Made by a program: the position numbers and the translations under genes
In this document: one piece after another, positions 5,008 through 8,256 of the stretch
Numbering within the stretch: the first letter of the stretch is position 1
Layout: each line of letters begins with the position of its first letter
The notes under the pieces: generated by a model
What the model was told of the DNA's origin: nothing
Database searches by the model: none
What the model saw: the letters and a program-made list of their open reading frames with translations, nothing else
Source: Pseudomonadota bacterium
Lineage (GTDB): Bacteria; Pseudomonadota; Gammaproteobacteria; Halothiobacillales; Halothiobacillaceae
Length of the DNA: 8,256 nt
Assembly (NCBI GenBank): GCA_021795795.1
Contig: JAJYPA010000353.1
Coordinates: forward strand, 1-8,256
Direction of reading: 5' to 3'

Positions 5008-6167
5008 ACCTCAATCAATTGGTATGGCGCAACCTGCTGCGCCGACGCGGGCGCTTTATCTTCACCTTGGCTGGCGTCAGCGTGGGAATGGCAGCGTTCG
5101 TTGCCTTGATGACGATAGGGCAAGGCCTAAAAGATGAGATAAAGAAGCAGGCGCAAGGACTGGGTGCCAATCTGGTGGTCACGCCTAAAGGCTGGTGTGC
5201 CTATGAACAGATTTCTGTGCTCACCGGGGAACAACTGCCCAGCGCGATTCCCATGTCTGAGCTAGCGAAGATTCGAGCTGTACCGGGTGTCAAGAGCGCT
5301 GTGCCCCACCTCAACGAAAAGACCGCGTTTCGCAACCAACCGGTGCTGGTGATCGGCATTTGGCCTGAAGAGATGCGTGCGTTGCAGAAGTGGAGTATCG
5401 ACTCAGGGCGCTACTTTAACTCCCCGGACGAACGCGCGGTCGTCATCGGCGCGGCGATCGCCAAACAATTCAAGCTCAAGCCGGGTGACGAATTCACCGT
5501 GCGTGGCAAGCCGGTTCCCGTGATCGGAATTCTTCGGGAAGCGGGCAGCAAGGACGATATCGCCACCTTCATTCCGCTCGCCCTTGCACAACAAATTTAC
5601 GACGTGCAGGACAAGGTATCGTTCATCGCCGTCCAGGTGAGTGACCTCGAAAAAATGGAGGCAACCAGCCTTAAAATCCAGGAAATTGCCAACGTCGCCG
5701 TGGTCACCGACAAGCAACTGGTGTCTTCTGTACTTTCCATCGTAGGTTCGGTCGGTGCGGCGATGCAGGCGGTGGCGGCAGTCGGCGTACTTGCTGCGGC
5801 GTTCGGTATCGTCAATACCCTGCTCACCGCAGTGCATGAACGCCGACGCGAAATTGGAATTATGCAGGCGCTCGGCAGCACCCGGCGCACCTTGTTCCTG
5901 GCATTCATGCTCGAATCCGGGCTCTACGGCTTGCTCGGCGGGATTCTGGGCGTGACGATTGGCGTTCTCGTCGCTTACCTGTTCGGCTCTTACCTCACCG
6001 ACAATGCGTTCACCGCATCGCTACATCAGTCACAGACGGTGGCGTTCGACTCCGGGACCATCCTCCTCACAATGGGCTTTTCCGTGTGCCTCGCACTCTT
6101 CGCTGGTCTTTACCCGGCGTACCGGGCGACCAAGCTCTCTCCGGTGGAGGCCATGCGCCATGTCTAA
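5004..6167 (+). CDS. MacB/FtsX-type ABC transporter permease
   Basis: This 387-residue permease has the classic layout: one membrane helix (about 18-39), a large periplasmic domain (about 41-245, MacB_PCD type), then three helices (about 251-273, 303-327, 351-373). The cytoplasmic coupling loop HERRREIGIMQALGSTRR (278-295) and the closing YPAYRATKLSPVEAMR (370-385) are signatures of the FtsX/MacB/LolE group. Such proteins work as mechanotransmission devices driving periplasmic partners, lipoprotein release or export, rather than as ordinary channels. The periplasmic domain has a lone cysteine, C65 (KGWCAYE). ATG 5004 overlaps the previous stop (ATGA) and the C-terminus overlaps the ATPase gene by 8 bases, so the three are translated together. 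The substrate cannot be read from sequence. Confidence 0.92.
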   Translation: MNLNQLVWRNLLRRRGRFIFTLAGVSVGMAAFVALMTIGQGLKDEIKKQAQGLGANLVVTPKGWCAYEQISVLTGEQLPSAIPMSELAKIRAVPGVKSAVPHLNEKTAFRNQPVLVIGIWPEEMRALQKWSIDSGRYFNSPDERAVVIGAAIAKQFKLKPGDEFTVRGKPVPVIGILREAGSKDDIATFIPLALAQQIYDVQDKVSFIAVQVSDLEKMEATSLKIQEIANVAVVTDKQLVSSVLSIVGSVGAAMQAVAAVGVLAAAFGIVNTLLTAVHERRREIGIMQALGSTRRTLFLAFMLESGLYGLLGGILGVTIGVLVAYLFGSYLTDNAFTASLHQSQTVAFDSGTILLTMGFSVCLALFAGLYPAYRATKLSPVEAMRHV

Positions 6168-6846
6168 CGCCGTCATCAAACTGGAGAAAGTGAGCAAAAC
6201 TTACGGCAGCGGCGCCGCTGAGGCGAAGGCGGTCTCGGAAGTCTCGATGACCGTGGAGCGTGGCAGCTGGGTCGCGATCATGGGACCTTCCGGTCATGGT
6301 AAAAGTACGCTGCTGCAACTCATCGGCGGGCTGGACCGCCCCAGCGCTGGCCGCATCGTGTTGGACGGCTCGGAGCTTGGCACCCTCGATGCCGCAGAAC
6401 TGGCCGCCGTGCGCGGCAAAAAAATTGGTTTCGTGTTCCAGTTCTTCAACCTGATGCCACACCTTACGGCGCTGGAAAACGTTGAGATCGCACTCTGGCT
6501 CGGCGGCGGGGCACACAGCAAGGGACGCGCCATGGGCCTGCTGGAACGCTTTGGCTTGGGAGACAAGGCCCACCACCTGCCGAGCATGCTCTCCGGCGGC
6601 CAACAGCAGCGCGTTGCGATCGCCCGCGCCTTGGCCAACGAACCCGATATTCTTCTTATGGACGAGCCCACCGGAAACCTGGACTCCGGCTCCGAGGCGG
6701 AACTGCTGACGCTGCTCGGTGAGCTACACAAGGCAGGCAAAACGCTCATCATGGTCACCCACAACCCGACTGTGGCTAGCCACGCGCAGCGCTTGGTGCA
6801 CGTCAAGGACGGGCGCATCGAGGAGGACCGCTGCAATGGCGTTTAA
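6160..6846 (+). CDS. ABC transporter ATP-binding protein (MacB/LolD type)
   Basis: This 228-residue nucleotide-binding subunit has every motif in order: Walker A GPSGHGKST (42-50), Q-loop Q94 in FVFQFFNLMP, signature LSGGQ (144-148), Walker B ILLMDEP (164-170), D-loop NLDS (173-176) and switch H201. The FNLMPHLTALENV stretch is typical of the MacB/LolD/FtsE branch that pairs with FtsX-type permeases. The usual serine of Walker A is a histidine (GHGKST), which leaves the catalytic Lys and Ser/Thr intact. ATG 6160 is chosen because GGAGG (6146-6150) lies 9 bases upstream and the protein then starts like its family; the frame is open further back but only inside the permease gene. It would energise the permease encoded just before it. 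Confidence 0.95.
   Translation: MSNAVIKLEKVSKTYGSGAAEAKAVSEVSMTVERGSWVAIMGPSGHGKSTLLQLIGGLDRPSAGRIVLDGSELGTLDAAELAAVRGKKIGFVFQFFNLMPHLTALENVEIALWLGGGAHSKGRAMGLLERFGLGDKAHHLPSMLSGGQQQRVAIARALANEPDILLMDEPTGNLDSGSEAELLTLLGELHKAGKTLIMVTHNPTVASHAQRLVHVKDGRIEEDRCNGV
6821..6826 (+). promoter_or_regulatory. Strong ribosome binding site fixing the start of the TlpA-like gene
   Basis: AGGAGG at 6821-6826 lies inside the 3' end of the ATPase gene, 9 bases before ATG 6836. It decides the start of the thioredoxin-like gene, whose frame is open further upstream. Confidence 0.8.
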
Positions 6847-7339
6847 GCGGAACCTGTTATTCGCGTTGGTGGCGATTGCGGTGTTCAGCGCGGCCATCGC
6901 TTTTTATGCACACGCACAACGTCCGGCCGCGCCCGACGCCATGTTCACGACGCTCGACGGTCGTCAGCTCCGGCTGGCGGACTTGCGGGGCAAGACAGTG
7001 GCGGTGGTGTTCTGGGCCACGAGTTGCCCCATTTGCAAAGGCGAAATGCCCGATCTCGTCGAGACCTATCGCAAGTACCAGCCCCGCGGTTTTGAACTGA
7101 TCGCCGTGGCAATGGCATACGACTCCCCGGAGCAGGTGAAGAACTTTGCGGAAAGCGGTGGGCTACCGTTCCCTGTCGTCCTGGACACGGGCGGAGACCT
7201 CGCTCGTGCGTTCAGCGACACGAAGGTGGTTCCCACTACCTTTCTCATCGACGGGAGCGGGAAATTCGTTTCGCGGACGCTTGGGGCGATCGATTTCACC
7301 AAACTGCGCCAATACCTCGATGCGTCGCCTGGCGCCTGA
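6836..7339 (+). CDS. TlpA-family thiol-disulfide oxidoreductase
   Basis: This 167-residue periplasmic thioredoxin-like protein has an N-terminal hydrophobic segment (about 8-24) that serves as a signal or anchor, with AHA-Q as a possible cleavage site. The thioredoxin domain shows the active site W60-ATS-C64-P-I-C67, preceded by TVAVVFWAT, and the conserved cis-proline loop at P133 (VVPTTFLID). TlpA/ResA relatives reduce specific periplasmic disulfides, for example in cytochrome c maturation or copper delivery. The partner here is not shown by sequence; cysteine pairs in the OB-like protein and in the DsbD-alpha-like protein of the same operon are candidates. ATG 6836 has AGGAGG at 9 bases and gives a normal signal; the gene overlaps the ATPase stop by 11 bases. 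An internal ring of tlpA-like length supports completeness. Confidence 0.92.
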   Translation: MAFKRNLLFALVAIAVFSAAIAFYAHAQRPAAPDAMFTTLDGRQLRLADLRGKTVAVVFWATSCPICKGEMPDLVETYRKYQPRGFELIAVAMAYDSPEQVKNFAESGGLPFPVVLDTGGDLARAFSDTKVVPTTFLIDGSGKFVSRTLGAIDFTKLRQYLDASPGA

Positions 7340-7362
7340 CTCGAACAAGGGAAGGAAGCAAC

Positions 7363-7803
7363 ATGATCAAGCTGAAACACGCCGCCCTCGCGGCGATTCA
7401 AATCTTCACGCTTCAGGCGGGTGTCGCGTTTGCCGCCGAAGAGCCGCTTCCGCCTGACCAGGCGTTCAAGCTCAAAGTCTCCCTCCGGGGTTCCAACACC
7501 GTCATTGCAGAATTCACGCCTGCAAAAGGCCATTATTTGTACAAGAATAAGACCTTCTTTGCGCTGAAAAACTCGAGCGGCATGCTCATCAGGGAAGTTC
7601 GGCTGCCGCCCGGTGAGGTCAAGAACGATCCGTTCTTCGGCACGATGGAGACCTACAAGAAACCTATCCAGGTCGAGATCGTCCTGGACCGCACGCCGAA
7701 AGCAAAACGCCTTACGCTGCTCGCGAACTACCAGGGATGCAACGAAAAAATCGGGGTCTGTTATCCGCCGCAACAGAAGTCTTTCGACCTGGTATTTCCA
7801 TAG
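7363..7803 (+). CDS. Orphan DsbD N-terminal (alpha) domain protein, periplasmic
   Basis: This 146-residue protein has a signal peptide (about 1-24, ending AFA-A) and a single domain matching the N-terminal domain of DsbD: KGHYLYKNKTFF (55-66), LPPGEVKNDPFFGTMETYK (81-99), and the redox site YQGCNEKIGVCYPP (123-136) with C126 and C133. In DsbD this immunoglobulin-like domain passes electrons from the membrane part to DsbC, DsbG or CcmG. Here the membrane and thioredoxin-like domains are absent, so the protein must work with a separate electron source, perhaps the TlpA-like protein encoded just upstream. ATG 7363 has AAGGA (7352-7356) at 6 bases, and the gene starts 23 bases after the tlpA-like stop. 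It is the last gene of the operon; no intrinsic terminator is visible after it. Confidence 0.88.
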   Translation: MIKLKHAALAAIQIFTLQAGVAFAAEEPLPPDQAFKLKVSLRGSNTVIAEFTPAKGHYLYKNKTFFALKNSSGMLIREVRLPPGEVKNDPFFGTMETYKKPIQVEIVLDRTPKAKRLTLLANYQGCNEKIGVCYPPQQKSFDLVFP

Positions 7804-7840
7804 CATTCGTTTTCGGCTGTGTTTACCCGTCAATTTTATT

Positions 7841-7869
7841 TTGAACTGCATGCATACATGCGCTATCAT
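7841..7869 (+). promoter_or_regulatory. Promoter of the second ArsR gene
   Basis: TTGAAC (7841-7846; four of six -35 consensus bases) and TATCAT (7864-7869; five of six -10 bases) are separated by exactly 17 bases. The expected start point is about 7875-7877, on or beside ATG 7876. This leaves essentially no 5' leader. Confidence 0.6.
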
Positions 7870-7881
7870 GCATGTATGCAT
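7850..7881. promoter_or_regulatory. Operator-like inverted repeat at the second ArsR gene
   Basis: ATGCATACATGC (7850-7861) and GCATGTATGCAT (7870-7881) form a perfect 12-bp inverted repeat around an 8-base spacer. It lies between and over the -35/-10 boxes and includes the start codon. A perfect 12-bp dyad is very unlikely by chance, and its place is right for autorepression by an ArsR-type dimer. Confidence 0.8.
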
Positions 7882-8256
7882 ATCATTCAAGTCAAACCGC
7901 AGGTAATCTTTCAGGCTCTCTCCGACCCTATTAGGATTCGGATCATCCGGCTGTTGGCCGAGACTGGCGAGGAAGCGTGTCTTTGCGAACTGGTGGACAG
8001 CCTGCTGGAACCCCAGTACAAGCTGTCGCGCCACGTAAAGGTGCTGCGGCAAGCCGGGTTGTTGGCAGCAGAGAAAGATGGGCGCTGGGTTTATCACCGA
8101 CTCGTGCGCGATGTGGATTACCTGAATATTGCCTACGACCTGTTGCGCGCCTTGCCGGACAGCGAAGGGCTATTTGCCCGCGACCTTCAAAACTTCCACA
8201 ACAGAATCTGCTTGAGAGAAGGTGGGCGTTGCCGCGTCGGCATCCAGACTGCTTCG
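7876..8256 (+). CDS. arsR: ArsR-family repressor (probable arsenical sensor), open at window end
   Basis: The frame runs 127 codons to the window end without a stop. It has the ArsR fold: VIFQALSDPIRIRIIRLLAE (10-29), the metal helix EACLCELVDSL with C35-L-C37, the recognition helix KLSRHVKVLRQAGLL (49-63) and the wing EKDGRWVYHRLV (66-77). The CLC pair corresponds to the arsenite-binding CVC of plasmid ArsR. Two further cysteines near the C-terminus (C112, C119) could take part in metal(loid) binding, as in ArsR types that use C-terminal thiols. ATG 7876 is favoured because it gives a normal N-terminus; an in-frame ATG at 7858 would add six residues but lies inside the promoter. No ribosome binding site precedes it. 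It likely heads a separate metal(loid) resistance operon to the right; arsenic is the best guess. Confidence 0.88.
   Translation, partial: MHIIQVKPQVIFQALSDPIRIRIIRLLAETGEEACLCELVDSLLEPQYKLSRHVKVLRQAGLLAAEKDGRWVYHRLVRDVDYLNIAYDLLRALPDSEGLFARDLQNFHNRICLREGGRCRVGIQTAS

Noticed and set aside
5959..6159. Upstream extension of the ATPase
   Set aside because: It falls within the permease gene in another frame and does not resemble an ABC ATPase; GGAGG and family length support ATG 6160.
7066..8097. Long open frame on the minus strand (343 codons)
   Set aside because: It runs across the TlpA-like, DsbD-alpha and second ArsR genes and their intergenic region; no domain is recognisable and the + strand genes are certain.

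Overview
The window looks like accessory DNA from a proteobacterium, most likely a betaproteobacterium. This rests on GC-rich coding sequence, a DUF736 protein of the kind carried by proteobacterial integrative and conjugative elements, a HemP-type gene behind a Fur-like box, and two ArsR-family repressors. All real genes read on the + strand. No tRNA, rRNA, CRISPR array, insertion sequence or origin could be supported.

Left part (1-1089): the 3' end of a DUF736 gene closes with a clear intrinsic terminator. A stand-alone TfoX-N-domain protein with a TTG start follows, then about 350 bases without a gene that end in an AT-rich stretch holding a Fur-box-like site. Iron/heme part (1090-2467): a small HemP-like gene whose last codons look frameshifted by one lost base, closely followed by a di-heme cytochrome c peroxidase/MauG-type lipoprotein. 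Next come about 460 bases without an intact gene (2468-2928). They contain two hairpins, a fossil of the N-terminal membrane region of a Zn/Cd/Pb P-type ATPase, and the control region of the next operon.

Central operon (2929-7803): seven genes in tight, mostly overlapping array. In order they are a CadC-type metal-sensing ArsR repressor; a bacterial MtrA-like (corrinoid-binding) protein with a Cys-rich N-terminus and a DUF4346-like C-terminus; a small membrane-anchored protein with an OB-like pattern and a CX4C pair; a MacB/FtsX-type permease; its ABC ATPase; a TlpA-type thioredoxin; and an orphan DsbD N-terminal (alpha) domain. ATGA overlaps join genes 1-2 and 3-4, overlaps of 8 and 11 bases join 4-5 and 5-6, and a 30-bp dyad over the putative -10 box is a good candidate operator. 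This is the most interesting part of the window: a soft-metal repressor appears to control a cobalamin-type methyl carrier, a tripartite-like ABC system and periplasmic thiol redox proteins. No function for this combination is known to me. Handling of a thiophilic metal or metalloid, possibly by methyl transfer, is an inference.

Right edge (7804-8256): a second ArsR-family repressor, open at the window end, sits behind a perfect 12-bp inverted repeat overlapping a good sigma-70-like promoter. Promoter geometry puts the transcription start at or next to the ATG, so its mRNA may be leaderless. It probably opens another metal(loid) resistance operon beyond the window.
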